DNA of 64,000 bases from Desulfogranum marinum (GCF_016918565.1 NZ_JAFFQD010000018.1:1-64000); one strand, 5' to 3'; counted from the stretch's first letter, positions 41,561 to 51,069 are shown. Notes: generated by a model not told the origin, from the letters alone. Translations and numbers: made by a program.

Positions 41561-42439
41561 TCACTTACGTCCAAGAGTGCTAAAAAGATCTTCGACCACT
41601 TTACCGAACTCATTAAAATTACTGTAAGTAATCTGATAAGCTGGTAACGATCGAGCCATATTAACTATTTCTCTAAACCCGTGCCCTTTCAAATTGCGAG
41701 CATTTGCACAACAAGCCATGAGCCGGGTACTAACCTGTGCTCCTGAAAGTTTCTCTAAGCGTGCTGGTATATCATTTTTATAGGTGGGGAATACTATCAA
41801 ACCCGGTGACAGTGAAGAGACGGCATAATCAGCATTAAGGAGTCGATGAGGAACAATTGCCCCCCATTCATCTTTTAAAATAGTATGCTTAGGCCCGGTA
41901 ATTTCGGCAATAATTGGTTCAACAGACCCTTGTTTCAAACAAATGGGCCGTGTAAAGGAAACAACTCTGGATAGATCACATTCATGCAAAAATACGAGTT
42001 CATCCGTAGCATAAGAAAACCCATGAGCAGTAAGCCAAGCAACAGCTGAACTTTTCCCTGCGCCACTCTCTCCAGGAAGTAAAATGAATTTCCCCTGGTA
42101 GGAGATAGCTCCAGCATGCAGGGCTATTCCACTATTGTTATAATTAAGCAGGTTAAAAATAACCACATCATAGAGAACCGCGGCCGCCTTTACCCCTAGA
42201 GTCCCTTCAAACAAAAGCCCTTTTGTTGAAAAAATCGCATACGTATTGGGCTCACTTCTACGAACAAATGTCAACTCTAATTCATACTCCTCAAAGAGCT
42301 GCGACGACAAGTCACTAAACAAAAAATCAATAAATGCAGCGACATCACCGGAATCATAACAAATTTTAACATGGCGTCCGGCAAAACCGACTCCGAATAT
42401 CTGCATATGCACAAACTCCAACTGTTGAGATGCAATCAA
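41561..42439 (-). CDS. HprK-like kinase-fold protein (HPr kinase-related)
   Basis: A 292-residue protein with the Walker A loop PGESGAGKSS at about 122-131 and FSYATDELVFL at about 141-151, matching the HPr kinase DDE-type region. The front 100 residues are not HprK-like. It lacks the full HprK C-terminal regulatory signature. Such proteins pair with PqqD-like and nucleotidyltransferase genes and are annotated by name only. The start is TTG at 42439, which overlaps the PqqD-like stop (TTGA); GGAAGA lies just upstream. An ATG at 42406 is the alternative and would shorten the protein by 11 residues. Confidence 0.82.
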   Translation of the reverse strand: MIASQQLEFVHMQIFGVGFAGRHVKICYDSGDVAAFIDFLFSDLSSQLFEEYELELTFVRRSEPNTYAIFSTKGLLFEGTLGVKAAAVLYDVVIFNLLNYNNSGIALHAGAISYQGKFILLPGESGAGKSSAVAWLTAHGFSYATDELVFLHECDLSRVVSFTRPICLKQGSVEPIIAEITGPKHTILKDEWGAIVPHRLLNADYAVSSLSPGLIVFPTYKNDIPARLEKLSGAQVSTRLMACCANARNLKGHGFREIVNMARSLPAYQITYSNFNEFGKVVEDLFSTLGRK

Positions 42440-42711
42440 TCTTCCAAACAGGCAAGCCCATGGTCAACGAGCTGACCAACAACTTTAATTACATCTTTTT
42501 CTATGGTGGAGCTGTGATCAGGGTAAGCCTGTTTAAGCAGGTCTATAATATCGGCAACCCTATGAGTTCCATCGCATAATTCCCAAATCAACGCACCACT
42601 TTCATTCAGGTACAGTGATGTGGTCAAAGAAGGGTGATAGACCGTAATATCGTTATCAATTCGCTCTAATATGAAATCCGGCTTCAGGCAAACACGCTTG
42701 CAAACATCCAT
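42436..42711 (-). CDS. PqqD-like protein (RRE-type peptide-binding fold)
   Basis: A 91-residue protein with the PqqD layout: a beta-hairpin region (DITVYHPSLTTSLYLNESG) and the helix ALIWELCDGTHRVADIIDLL, followed by a closing helix. In RiPP pathways PqqD-like domains bind the leader of a precursor peptide. The first gene of the three-gene cassette, with AGAGGT four bases ahead of the ATG and a TATACT -10-like hexamer at 42727-42732. Overlaps the kinase-like gene by four bases. What it binds here is unknown. Confidence 0.84.
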   Translation of the reverse strand: MDVCKRVCLKPDFILERIDNDITVYHPSLTTSLYLNESGALIWELCDGTHRVADIIDLLKQAYPDHSSTIEKDVIKVVGQLVDHGLACLED

Positions 42712-42772
42712 ACAACCTCTACCTGTAGTATAGTTTAGTTTAAATTAATAATTGATAGCAATCAAACGACGA

Positions 42773-45700
42773 TTATTTTTCAAGGGAGTCTGCCCCAGCA
42801 TACCACTCTAAAAAGGAGGACAAGTTGATTCCATGTTCACTCAAAATATTTCTATTATAAAAAGGATCACCTTCCAGTAAAAACGTCTGCCACTGTTTTT
42901 GAAAATGTTTCTTATCCTTCTGGCCGGACAAAACGATAGCAACATCGGTTAGCGGCGTTTCTTCTCTTTCGACGTTACAATAGGGTGTGTAATAATGCGT
43001 TTTCCCTTCATGATATAATTGAAAGCAGAGGTCAAGATGAGCAAAAAGCACATTTTTATAGGTACTCTTATACCCTCCAGCATCGATGAATACCTTGCGT
43101 TGAATCAATGATAATCCTTCATGGGTTGCAATAAGATTCTGCGGACAATGTATGCCATTATGGTGGATGCTGACATCTCTAACAAATGACCCATAATAGA
43201 AGGGAGAAGGATTATCTAACCGAGGGACTGACCCTTGATGACTGTCATCAAGGCTCGCAGACTTCAATAACCCTCCTATAAATCCAACGTCTTTGCATTG
43301 TGCGTACTCTAAGATAGATTCAAGCCAAGTATTATCAAATAACCTACTTCTCCCCTCAACAAAGCATATATTCTCACCGCTTGCCTTCTCAACAGCTCTA
43401 TTTCTCCAGATGACTTCACTTTCTTCGTATTTTTTTTGTACATGCTGCACAGAAATTTTATCGGTATCAAGGTATTGTGTACCCAAGCTATCTGGTACTA
43501 TCATCTCAATCTGTATATTTCCCGGCAAACGTAAATATTCACAATAATTAGACAATGGGCAGGGGAAAAAATCATATACAACAAGGGTCACAGTTGGAAG
43601 ACGGAAAAGTTTTCGTTTGGGACGATAAAAAAATTTAATATCTGTAGTTTGAGCAACCCCAGCAATATCCCGACGTTGCAATGCATCAGCAACGGCCTTC
43701 CTGCCAGCCTCATCGGCATACGACTTTTCTTGATGATTAATACTGGTGGAGGATTTATGCACACGCCAATGGTACAGTACTTTGGAAATATGAAAAATAT
43801 TTTGGCTCTGCTCAACCAACCTAAGGGCCAAGTCAAAATCCTGAGCTCCGTCATATCCTTTACGGAAGCCTCCACATTGCTCAAAAACTTCTCTTTTTGT
43901 CACGAGGAAATGGGTAATATAATTGTGTCCCAGCAACAATTCATCATTAAAAGATGGTTTATAAAAAGTATCCAGATACCTGCTCTCCAGGTTAATCAAA
44001 TCCTCATCACTGTAATAGATATCAGCCTGTTGCTCATTGATCGCTTTGGCCACCTCATACAAGGCATCATCTGCAAGTTCATCGTCATGATCCAGAAAAG
44101 CGATATATTCCCCAGTGGCGCTTTCGGCGGCCATGGATGACGCAATACCGATGCCATTATTATATTGAGACCAAGTAACCTTAATCCGAGGCTCATTTCC
44201 GGTGAGCATCTGCAATGTTTCCGCGACGGCGGTTTCGTTGCTGCCATCATCAGCTATACAGAGTTCCCAGTGGGGATAGGATTGAAACAGGAGGGAATGA
44301 ATACACCTGCGAAGCTGCCAAGGTTCTGTATTATATGTTGGCACCACAATGGAGATAACAGGTTTATGCTGCAACGCAGCAACCTCAGGACATGGATAAT
44401 AACCTTTATTCACGCCAGAAAGCTGATACTCTACCAGAGGGTGCCGATCTTCCTTTCCATATGGCTGCAAATAAGAAGCCTTGTAATAGGAAGGGTCAAA
44501 CAACGCATTTGGACGGTTTTCCCTATGATGAGCATTCGAAATATAATGGAGAAATCCATCAAGCAAGCTCCCCTTACCCTGCATGTATTGTTGGCGGTAA
44601 TAATGAGGATCGAAGAAACGATTCGGGCGACATCCTTCTTCTGCACCAAACTCCAGGTAATGAAGAACAGGAAAATCCCATTCTTTTGCGACTGTCGGGT
44701 TTGCCTCACAATAATAATCAGCATCAAATAAAGGATGTATACTTCTACGTCCCTGCTGCCCAGCATGTAGGTAGTACGAGAGGGGGTCGTAACCTGAAGT
44801 GTATATTTCCGGAGTCTGTTCCAGGTAATACTGTGTATCGAAGATGGGATTCGGTTGCACCCCTTGTTGCCAGTTTGTTTGATAATGGTACAGAGAGGTC
44901 TTTCCTGGAGGTATCATATTTCCATATGCCACGAGATAATACGCTCCTGAAAAGAGGAAGGTTGGCCTGTACCCTTTTGCAGAACCATGTTCTATATAAT
45001 GAACAAGAGGGTTGCTCTTCAAACTTTCAGGGTAGGTCTTTCCGTACCAGCGCACATCAAAGAGTGGGTTGGGGTCTCTACCTTCACGCCAGCCACTGTC
45101 AACAAAGTGTGCCAACAAATCCGTGGCAAAGGGATCTATATCTGGGTTCTGTAGAACATAATACCTAGCATCAAAAAGGCCGCTGCTTTTTATAATTCGA
45201 TATTCACGGTGCAACAGATAACTTTTCAAAGTTTTCAAGGTTCTTTTACCCAATAACGATGCGACAACAGACCATGAATATGATGTTGTTTCCTTCAAAA
45301 AACTTCTATCTTCCGCACTCTTATTTTTGTTTTGCTGTTTGTCTTCAGTCCGTATTAATGTTGAAAAATGAGGCAGGCATTGCTGACCAAAAGAAAGATA
45401 TTTTACACAAATAACGACAGAAGCAACGACCCTATCACCATATTCCCCAGGCAAGGGAGTCAATATGATTGAGGGTTTTTCAGTACTAAAATAATAAGAA
45501 TCACCTTTAACTACATCAGCGTTAGACTGCCATAGAACAGGAGTTTGCCCTTCACTGGTATGTAAAGCGATTGAAAGTATCTGCAAAATAACGGGTTCAT
45601 CAGCAGGTGTAAATTGCCAGTTCCCAGTCTGTGGCATATCACAGTTAACCTCATACTCTAGCCGACAAAGGCCTGGGCCAACTTTACGAATGAATTTCTC

Positions 45701-46474
45701 TTCCGCGATGCCTGAACTATCCAACAAGAGCTTGGCTTCATGATATTTTTCCCTTGTATCGATCAAGGTGTCCAGCCAGCAATCAATATGCGTGTCAAAA
45801 AGCTTGTTGTGTTTATGGTATAGTTTAACAAAAGTATCGAGCTTATTTTTTCTGGAACAGGTCCGCACCATAGAATTGTTTGAAACACGGTAGTAAAAAT
45901 GGACAGAAGGAAGCTTATACACCTTACGCCCACGTTCTACGAGACTCAGCCAAAAATCGTAATCTTCCCAACCATGAATAAATGTTTCATCATATCCACC
46001 TGTTAATCTCCAGTCACATCGCCGAAAGATAGCTGTACAAAATATGATATTATCATGAAGCATTTCCTTGAGCGAGTATTCTGGAAGAACCCATTCTCCC
46101 TCAGCAGCCCCAAAAAGTTCGGCCCGGCAATAGACTATGCCAACATCTGGATGTGACTCCAGGTAGTCAACCCCCTCTTCAAGGTAGCCAGAACCTATTC
46201 GATCATCAGCATCCAGCGGTAAAATATATTTACCATTGGACGCATTTATACCATTATTGCGAGCAGCAGCTAATCCTTGATTATCAGTGGTTATAATCGT
46301 TGTTTTAGGTCGATTATAGTGTCGAAGGAGCTGGCCAGTAAATTGATCGGTTGAGCCATCATTAACGATAATGATCTCAAAATCTTGAAAGGTTTGTTGA
46401 AGGACAGAGTCAACTGTTTCATCAAGGAAAACACCCTGATTAAAACAGGGAATAATTACAGAAACAAGAGGCAT
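42773..46474 (-). CDS. Two-domain GT2 glycosyltransferase with seven FDxxYY repeats
   Basis: A 1,233-residue protein. The first GT-A domain (about 4-240) has SVIIPCFNQG, VNDGSTD and ILPLDADDRI. After a spacer region, residues 433-695 hold seven repeats of about 38 residues, each starting with an [LI]FDxxYY-type motif (433, 471, 507, 544, 582, 620 and 658; the third reads LFSGAYY). The second GT-A domain (about 705-940) has SIVVPTYNTE, IADDGSNET and FLDHDDEL. A further ~290-residue C-terminal part contains an RDVSIHHNG-type segment and may be a third, less clear domain. Likely builds two linkages of the glycan. It lies 61 bases upstream of the PqqD-like gene. Confidence 0.88.
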   Translation of the reverse strand: MPLVSVIIPCFNQGVFLDETVDSVLQQTFQDFEIIIVNDGSTDQFTGQLLRHYNRPKTTIITTDNQGLAAARNNGINASNGKYILPLDADDRIGSGYLEEGVDYLESHPDVGIVYCRAELFGAAEGEWVLPEYSLKEMLHDNIIFCTAIFRRCDWRLTGGYDETFIHGWEDYDFWLSLVERGRKVYKLPSVHFYYRVSNNSMVRTCSRKNKLDTFVKLYHKHNKLFDTHIDCWLDTLIDTREKYHEAKLLLDSSGIAEEKFIRKVGPGLCRLEYEVNCDMPQTGNWQFTPADEPVILQILSIALHTSEGQTPVLWQSNADVVKGDSYYFSTEKPSIILTPLPGEYGDRVVASVVICVKYLSFGQQCLPHFSTLIRTEDKQQNKNKSAEDRSFLKETTSYSWSVVASLLGKRTLKTLKSYLLHREYRIIKSSGLFDARYYVLQNPDIDPFATDLLAHFVDSGWREGRDPNPLFDVRWYGKTYPESLKSNPLVHYIEHGSAKGYRPTFLFSGAYYLVAYGNMIPPGKTSLYHYQTNWQQGVQPNPIFDTQYYLEQTPEIYTSGYDPLSYYLHAGQQGRRSIHPLFDADYYCEANPTVAKEWDFPVLHYLEFGAEEGCRPNRFFDPHYYRQQYMQGKGSLLDGFLHYISNAHHRENRPNALFDPSYYKASYLQPYGKEDRHPLVEYQLSGVNKGYYPCPEVAALQHKPVISIVVPTYNTEPWQLRRCIHSLLFQSYPHWELCIADDGSNETAVAETLQMLTGNEPRIKVTWSQYNNGIGIASSMAAESATGEYIAFLDHDDELADDALYEVAKAINEQQADIYYSDEDLINLESRYLDTFYKPSFNDELLLGHNYITHFLVTKREVFEQCGGFRKGYDGAQDFDLALRLVEQSQNIFHISKVLYHWRVHKSSTSINHQEKSYADEAGRKAVADALQRRDIAGVAQTTDIKFFYRPKRKLFRLPTVTLVVYDFFPCPLSNYCEYLRLPGNIQIEMIVPDSLGTQYLDTDKISVQHVQKKYEESEVIWRNRAVEKASGENICFVEGRSRLFDNTWLESILEYAQCKDVGFIGGLLKSASLDDSHQGSVPRLDNPSPFYYGSFVRDVSIHHNGIHCPQNLIATHEGLSLIQRKVFIDAGGYKSTYKNVLFAHLDLCFQLYHEGKTHYYTPYCNVEREETPLTDVAIVLSGQKDKKHFQKQWQTFLLEGDPFYNRNILSEHGINLSSFLEWYAGADSLEK

Positions 46475-46821
46475 GACGACACTGTGATACGTAGAAAAAA
46501 CAGAAAGGACATAAATAAAAACACATTAAGGTTAAACAAAGGTAACTATTCAGCAAAGATCTGAAGACTATCAATCTACTCCGCACTGTAACTGTTTAGC
46601 AGTGTTCCAAATATTCACCAGTTGACCTCTAAGCAGATAGGCTCCGACTTCGATACATCGGTATGCTCGGCGGGCAGATCGTGGAGAGTTGGGGTACTGA
46701 AGAATAATTACAAATAAAGAAGTGATAGAGTTTGCAACTCTTGAACGGAATATGATTCTGTTTCCGAACGGTGATATGGAGATAAAATAAATCACCTATG
46801 GAAAGAGAAATAAATTAAAAA
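46475..46821. other. Intergenic region holding dispersed repeat copy A and a doubtful ORF
   Basis: About 350 bases between the large glycosyltransferase and a small exported-protein gene. A 74-residue open frame (46571-46795, minus) has no ribosome site and overlaps repeat copy A. I treat it as repeat-derived, not as a gene. Nothing else was recognised. Confidence 0.5.
46609..46693 (-). repeat. Dispersed repeat, copy A
   Basis: Aligned by hand without gaps to 62759-62843: 71 of 85 positions agree, and identity is highest over the last 54 positions. Both copies are in the same orientation and both lie in gene-free gaps. Each contains an inverted repeat CGATnnATCG. Read on the minus strand both copies give peptides sharing PRSAR-AYRCI-VGAYLL-LVNI in one frame. 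Likely a relic of a mobile or repeated element. Confidence 0.6.
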
Positions 46822-47253
46822 TCAGGTAACCTGAAATTGCTGGCGTACAACCAACTGCCCGTTAACATACACTGCCAAGTGCCACTCCCCAAAATAGTTA
46901 TCATTGAATTCTCTGCCAGTAAAGGACCTTGTGAGAAATCCGTTTTTCCAAAGCTTGAGCCAAGAATATAAGCGGAAATGATCCTTAGGATCTTCCAGCA
47001 ATAAAGAGTGGCTACTTTGTCGCGCTATCTGGCCAGTGGGATTCTGCCAATCAATTGTTATCAGATATTCACCAGGAGGTATTTCTGTCAAATCAATAAC
47101 AGCAAAAAATTTCTCTTCAGGGGTAAAGGTATACTTCTCTACTGTAAAATCAGACTCACCATACATCACGCACGTTGTTTCAGTATCTTTGGCATTCGCA
47201 GAACACAGACCCAACAACGACAGACAAAAAAAAAGTACGATATATTTAACCAT
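46822..47253 (-). CDS. Small exported protein, unrecognised
   Basis: A 143-residue protein from the ATG at 47253 (a TTG at 47262 is also open). The signal peptide KYIVLFFCLSLLGLCSANA is clear, with cleavage after ANA. The mature part is beta-rich with PPGEYLITIDW, SYSLLLEDP-like SHSLLLEDPKD, and a closing VNGQLVVRQQFQV; it looks like an immunoglobulin- or carbohydrate-binding-type fold. No family can be named. It lies 33 bases after the lipoprotein gene on the same strand. Confidence 0.65.
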   Translation of the reverse strand: MVKYIVLFFCLSLLGLCSANAKDTETTCVMYGESDFTVEKYTFTPEEKFFAVIDLTEIPPGEYLITIDWQNPTGQIARQSSHSLLLEDPKDHFRLYSWLKLWKNGFLTRSFTGREFNDNYFGEWHLAVYVNGQLVVRQQFQVT

Positions 47254-47286
47254 TATAAACAAGCAGGGTATATATTAATTTAGTAA

Positions 47287-47862
47287 TTACGGGGATAATA
47301 TAATTTGATGCCATTTGGCATATGCCCCGTGGCTGCTCCCGCAAGGGTATGTTTCTTGACCGTAAAATTCAATGGTATCACCATTATTCACTTGAAATCG
47401 CCCGACACTTATCATTTTGTTACTATCACGACATTGCTCATATGGGGTATTGCACATCAGACTACCACATGCATACGGGTAATTACCGGACTGGACCGTA
47501 TTTCCATTTATAGATAAACTATAAGCAGGAGAACCATCCCTTTCTGCCTGTACTTTGATCTGTATACTATACGACCCGGATACACCAGGAAACTCAGCAG
47601 TACACGTTCCACTCCCGCTGCCAGCACGTAATCCTAGAGCACCATCTCTATTGGTCCATCCGGAGGTACAGCTGAAATCGGAAAAAGCATTTAAAGTTAC
47701 AGTGGAAGGTGAGGTACTCCTTGAGGCTGTTGTGCTGGTTGCAGTAGAGGATGGAGCGACAGCAGAACTTTCTCCATCATTATCACCCTCGTCGCCACCA
47801 TTATCGCATCCCACAATTATACTAAGACACAACATGCCCATCAGAATTACATTTTTTTTCAT
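47287..47862 (-). CDS. Lipoprotein with a possible carbohydrate-binding domain
   Basis: A 191-residue protein with a lipoprotein signal: LSIIVGC places the lipid-bearing Cys at about residue 19. An acidic then Ser/Thr-rich linker follows to about residue 55. The C-terminal domain (56-191) has an even number of Cys residues and a beta-rich pattern (YSIQIKVQAE, YSLSINGNTVQSG, DTIEFYGQE), like small carbohydrate-binding modules. I cannot place it in a family. It may sit on the outer membrane and hold the glycan. Ends 34 bases before the exported-protein gene start. Confidence 0.7.
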   Translation of the reverse strand: MKKNVILMGMLCLSIIVGCDNGGDEGDNDGESSAVAPSSTATSTTASRSTSPSTVTLNAFSDFSCTSGWTNRDGALGLRAGSGSGTCTAEFPGVSGSYSIQIKVQAERDGSPAYSLSINGNTVQSGNYPYACGSLMCNTPYEQCRDSNKMISVGRFQVNNGDTIEFYGQETYPCGSSHGAYAKWHQIILSP

Positions 47863-47958
47863 TTTAGCTTTCCCCTACGATAAAGAAATCTAACACTTTA
47901 ATTTTACCAATCATTATAGCCATACGAAAAAATACCATTCCCCTGACCATTCCTCAAA

Positions 47959-48918
47959 TTACCGAGCAGCTTTTGCCAATAAAGTGTCAAAAAAATCAAT
48001 AGTCACCTTAAGCCCATCTCTTAGCACTGTTTCAGGGTTCCATTTGAGTTTTTGCCGAGCTAAAGAAATATCGGGCTTTCGTTGAACCGGATCATCGCTT
48101 GGCAATGGTTCAAAAACCAGTTTGGAGCTAGATCCCGTCAATTCAATTATAATTTCAGCAAGTTCTCTAATCGTAAATTCGCCAGGATTTCCCATATTCA
48201 TAGGACCTGTGAATGAGTCCTCTGTAGCCATAATGCCGACAAAGGCATCTATCAAATCACTGACATAACAAAACGACCGGGTCTGACTCCCATCACCATA
48301 AATGGTCATCGGCTTACCTTGCAGGGCCTGCACTATGAAATTGGAGACCACCCTGCCATCATTAGGATGCATCCGCGGTCCATAGGTATTAAAAATACGG
48401 CCAACTTTTATACGAAGGTTATGCTGCCTATGATAATCAAAAAACAAAGTCTCTGCACACCGTTTGCCTTCGTCATAGCATGACCTGTGCCCAATGGGGT
48501 TTACCCGACCCCAGTAGGACTCAACCTGTGGATGGACTTGGGGATCACCATACACTTCGCTGGTCGACGCCTGAAATATTTTTGCTTTGACCCGTTTAGC
48601 CAAGCCCAGCATGTTTATTGCGCCATGGACGCAGGTTTTGGTAGTCTGCACAGGGTCAAACTGGTAATGAATCGGAGAGGCTGGACAGGCCAAATTGTAA
48701 ATCTCATCCACCTCTACATAAAGCGGAAAGGTCACATCATGACGCAAAAGTTCAAAATTAGGATTATCCATTAAGTGGATAATATTTTCCTTGGTACCTG
48801 TAAAGAAATTATCAAGACACAGGACATCATTCCCCTGCTCTAACAATCGCTCACAGAGATGTGAACCAAGAAACCCGCTGCCACCAGTTACCAATATTCT
48901 TTTTTTTGAAAACCTCAC
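47959..48918 (-). CDS. UDP-glucuronate decarboxylase (UDP-xylose synthase)
   Basis: Predicted to turn UDP-glucuronate into UDP-xylose. The 319 residues show the NAD loop [12 protein letters not shown], the [11 protein letters not shown] stretch, STSEVYGDP, the catalytic YDEGKR (Tyr-x3-Lys) near 151-156 and FNTYGPRM, all typical of the UXS group. The start is a GTG at 48918 with GGAGG four bases upstream, a strong and start-deciding site. It lies 18 bases after the galE stop. Its UDP-glucuronate supply (a Ugd enzyme) is not in this window. Confidence 0.93.
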   Translation of the reverse strand: MRFSKKRILVTGGSGFLGSHLCERLLEQGNDVLCLDNFFTGTKENIIHLMDNPNFELLRHDVTFPLYVEVDEIYNLACPASPIHYQFDPVQTTKTCVHGAINMLGLAKRVKAKIFQASTSEVYGDPQVHPQVESYWGRVNPIGHRSCYDEGKRCAETLFFDYHRQHNLRIKVGRIFNTYGPRMHPNDGRVVSNFIVQALQGKPMTIYGDGSQTRSFCYVSDLIDAFVGIMATEDSFTGPMNMGNPGEFTIRELAEIIIELTGSSSKLVFEPLPSDDPVQRKPDISLARQKLKWNPETVLRDGLKVTIDFFDTLLAKAAR

Positions 48919-48962
48919 AGTGCCTCCGTGGCTACCGAGTATATCATTATTGCGATTTTAAT

Positions 48963-49937
48963 TTACTGCCGCTTATGCCAATCGTAGGCGCTTTGTATAA
49001 TCGTCGATGTCTCTGAAAACCGGGGTTTCCATAATAAAATTCTTTTGGCCTTTTCGGCATTTGCCACCAAAAGCGGCGGATCGCCATCCCTTCTTGGTCC
49101 ATATTCAAACGGCACCCTTGTATCACTAACCGACGCTGTGATATCAATTATCTCTTTAACAGAAGTGCCAGTTTCTGAGCCAAGGTTAAACTGATCGCTG
49201 GTTCCTGTTGCTGCGAGCAACTCAAGTGATTTAACATGCGCATCCGCAAGATCCATAACATGGACATAATCACGGATTGCCGTACCATCGGATGTTTGAT
49301 AATCGTTACCATACACAACGATCTTCTCACGTTTTCCCAAGGCTGCTTCGAGCACAAGTGGAATGAGGTGGGTTTCAGGGGTATGATTTTCTCCCGTCTC
49401 CCCATCAAGGTCGGCACCCGCAGCATTGAAATAACGAAGCGCCACATGTTTAAGACCATATGCTGTATCATAATCGGCAAGGATCTGCTCGATCATAAGC
49501 TTGCTCCATCCATAAGGATTAATCGGCCGCTGGGGTGAGGCTTCAGTCAAAGGCAAAGCGTCAGGGATACCAAAAGTAGCACAGGTACTTGAAAATACGA
49601 TTTTTTCACACCCAACGCTTCGCATGAGTTCAAGCAAGTTAACGGTTCCCGCGACGTTATTGGTATAGTATTTTCCAGGATCAACCACCGATTCACCAAC
49701 ATATCCGAATGCTGCAAAATGAATAACCGCAGAGGGCTTATACTGTTCAAAAACTTCCCGCAGGCGATCTGAGTCAAGTATATCGCCTTCTTCAAAAGGT
49801 CCCCACTTCACCGCCTCTTTATGGCCATAGACCAAATTATCATAGGTAACAGGCAAGTAACCATTACCTTTAAGCACCTTACAGGTATGACTCCCTATAT
49901 ACCCGGCTCCACCGGTAACTAATATAGAATTATTCAT
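48963..49937 (-). CDS. galE: UDP-glucose 4-epimerase
   Basis: Interconverts UDP-glucose and UDP-galactose. From the ATG at 49937 the protein has 324 residues: ILVTGGAGYIGSH, FSSTCATFG and YGWSKLMIEQ with the Tyr-x3-Lys pair, RYFNAAGAD and DYVHVMDLA, all as in GalE. The frame also reaches a GTG at 49964 that overlaps the GT4 stop (GTGA), giving 333 residues; the ATG gives the usual start just before the cofactor strand and has GAG nine bases upstream. It supplies UDP-Gal to the pathway. Confidence 0.93.
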   Translation of the reverse strand: MNNSILVTGGAGYIGSHTCKVLKGNGYLPVTYDNLVYGHKEAVKWGPFEEGDILDSDRLREVFEQYKPSAVIHFAAFGYVGESVVDPGKYYTNNVAGTVNLLELMRSVGCEKIVFSSTCATFGIPDALPLTEASPQRPINPYGWSKLMIEQILADYDTAYGLKHVALRYFNAAGADLDGETGENHTPETHLIPLVLEAALGKREKIVVYGNDYQTSDGTAIRDYVHVMDLADAHVKSLELLAATGTSDQFNLGSETGTSVKEIIDITASVSDTRVPFEYGPRRDGDPPLLVANAEKAKRILLWKPRFSETSTIIQSAYDWHKRQ

Positions 49938-49960
49938 ATTATACATCTCGACATTCGTTG

Positions 49961-51058
49961 TCACCTATCTGAACTGAGTAGTTGTTCATAGAGTTGTACA
50001 TACTCTGCAATCATCCGTTCGAGTGAAAACTTCTCACGGATGGTCTGCTTTGCTTGATTTGCCAAACGTTCGCACTTAGCTTCATCGGAGAGCAGCGCAA
50101 GCAAAGTACGGCTGATTTCCAATTGTGAATGGCTCTCAAGTAGAATACCCGAAACCCCATGCTCAATAATTTCCGAATTACCGCCTAAATTGGTTGCCAC
50201 CACCGGCTTTCCCAAAACACAGTATTCCATCACCACATTCGAAAGTCCTTCACCATCAGGACTTAACAGGATGCAGACTGCAGCACCCTTAATGTACGAT
50301 TCAGGCGCACTGCAATCATTGATTATAACGACACTCTCTTGTAACCCAAGGTAACCTATAAGATCTTGACAAGCTTTTTCCAACTCCCCTTTACCTATCA
50401 AAAAAAGGTGGTAATGTCGAAACCTCTTCCTTATTTCAGGAAAAGCCTTAATCAAGGCCTGATGATCTTTCTTTGCTGTAAAATTCCCAACCATGCACAG
50501 ATAGGGCGCACTATGGAGGAAAGGCTTCACCGTATCAAATCTACGCTGGTCCAGCCCATTGTAAATCACTGATACCGATCTCCACTTTTCCACCCCAAAG
50601 GCCCGCAGTCCGGCTTGTGAATTGGCCACGACCCTGTCTGCAAATCTCATGGCAAACTTGCTGAGGCGATCACGCCGTGTAAGACGCCTCCTGGCAGATC
50701 GTATCGAGCCATTGACCAACTTAGCCCCTGTCAATTTGGCGGCAACCACACCTGCTAGATCAGAGATACTGCCAAAGGTATGTATGATATCAATTTTATG
50801 CTTTTTGACCAGCCCTGTTACCGACCAGGCCATGGAGATATCCAACTGATGGGACTGAGGAATTGAGACAACCTCATTGGCCCAAAAATGTGCTTCCCCC
50901 TCTCTCGCTCCACCCTTTACCAGTACACCAAAAAGAGTGTATATATGGGGGCAATGCTCCTTGAAACCTTTTAGCAGAGCTACGATCTGCCGCTCGGTCC
51001 CTCCTGCCGGCATACCATCAGCAAGAATAAGAACTGCTCTATTACTAGTCGTAGCCAT
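49961..51058 (-). CDS. GT4 family glycosyltransferase
   Basis: A 365-residue GT-B enzyme. The N-terminal half holds ADGMPAGGTERQIVALL and DIIHTFGSISDL; the second half holds YLCMVGNFTAKKDHQALIKA, and the EX7E-like donor block SPDGEGLSNVVMEYCVLGKPVVA near 265-290, typical of family 4. It lies 11 bases after the kinase-like gene at 51070 and overlaps the reading frame of galE, so it is in one operon with both. Donor unknown. Confidence 0.9.
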   Translation of the reverse strand: MATTSNRAVLILADGMPAGGTERQIVALLKGFKEHCPHIYTLFGVLVKGGAREGEAHFWANEVVSIPQSHQLDISMAWSVTGLVKKHKIDIIHTFGSISDLAGVVAAKLTGAKLVNGSIRSARRRLTRRDRLSKFAMRFADRVVANSQAGLRAFGVEKWRSVSVIYNGLDQRRFDTVKPFLHSAPYLCMVGNFTAKKDHQALIKAFPEIRKRFRHYHLFLIGKGELEKACQDLIGYLGLQESVVIINDCSAPESYIKGAAVCILLSPDGEGLSNVVMEYCVLGKPVVATNLGGNSEIIEHGVSGILLESHSQLEISRTLLALLSDEAKCERLANQAKQTIREKFSLERMIAEYVQLYEQLLSSDR

Positions 51059-51069
51059 CAGTCAAAATA

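Noticed and set aside
39690-42711. Lasso-peptide gene cluster (PqqD-like, kinase, nucleotidyltransferase, asparagine synthases)
   Set aside because: The two asparagine synthases are full-length with intact glutaminase halves and lie in other operons, no B2-type protease is present, and the only precursor candidate is a 199-residue exported protein. The resemblance is kept as a hint only.
43649-44731. Further antisense frames of 163 and 188 codons
   Set aside because: They are shadows of the same glycosyltransferase gene, with no ribosome site or recognisable motif.
44081-44861. DNA-level repeat array or CRISPR in the FDxxYY region
   Set aside because: The repetition is visible only in the protein; the DNA repeats have diverged and there are no constant repeat units with variable spacers.
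44392-45168. Long plus-strand frame of 258 codons, opposite the large glycosyltransferase
   Set aside because: It lies entirely antisense to the repeat part of a well-supported gene; the open frame follows from the repeated codon pattern of that gene.
46571-46795. 74-codon minus-strand ORF as a gene
   Set aside because: No ribosome site, and its middle part is the dispersed repeat copy A, which also gives an open frame at copy B.
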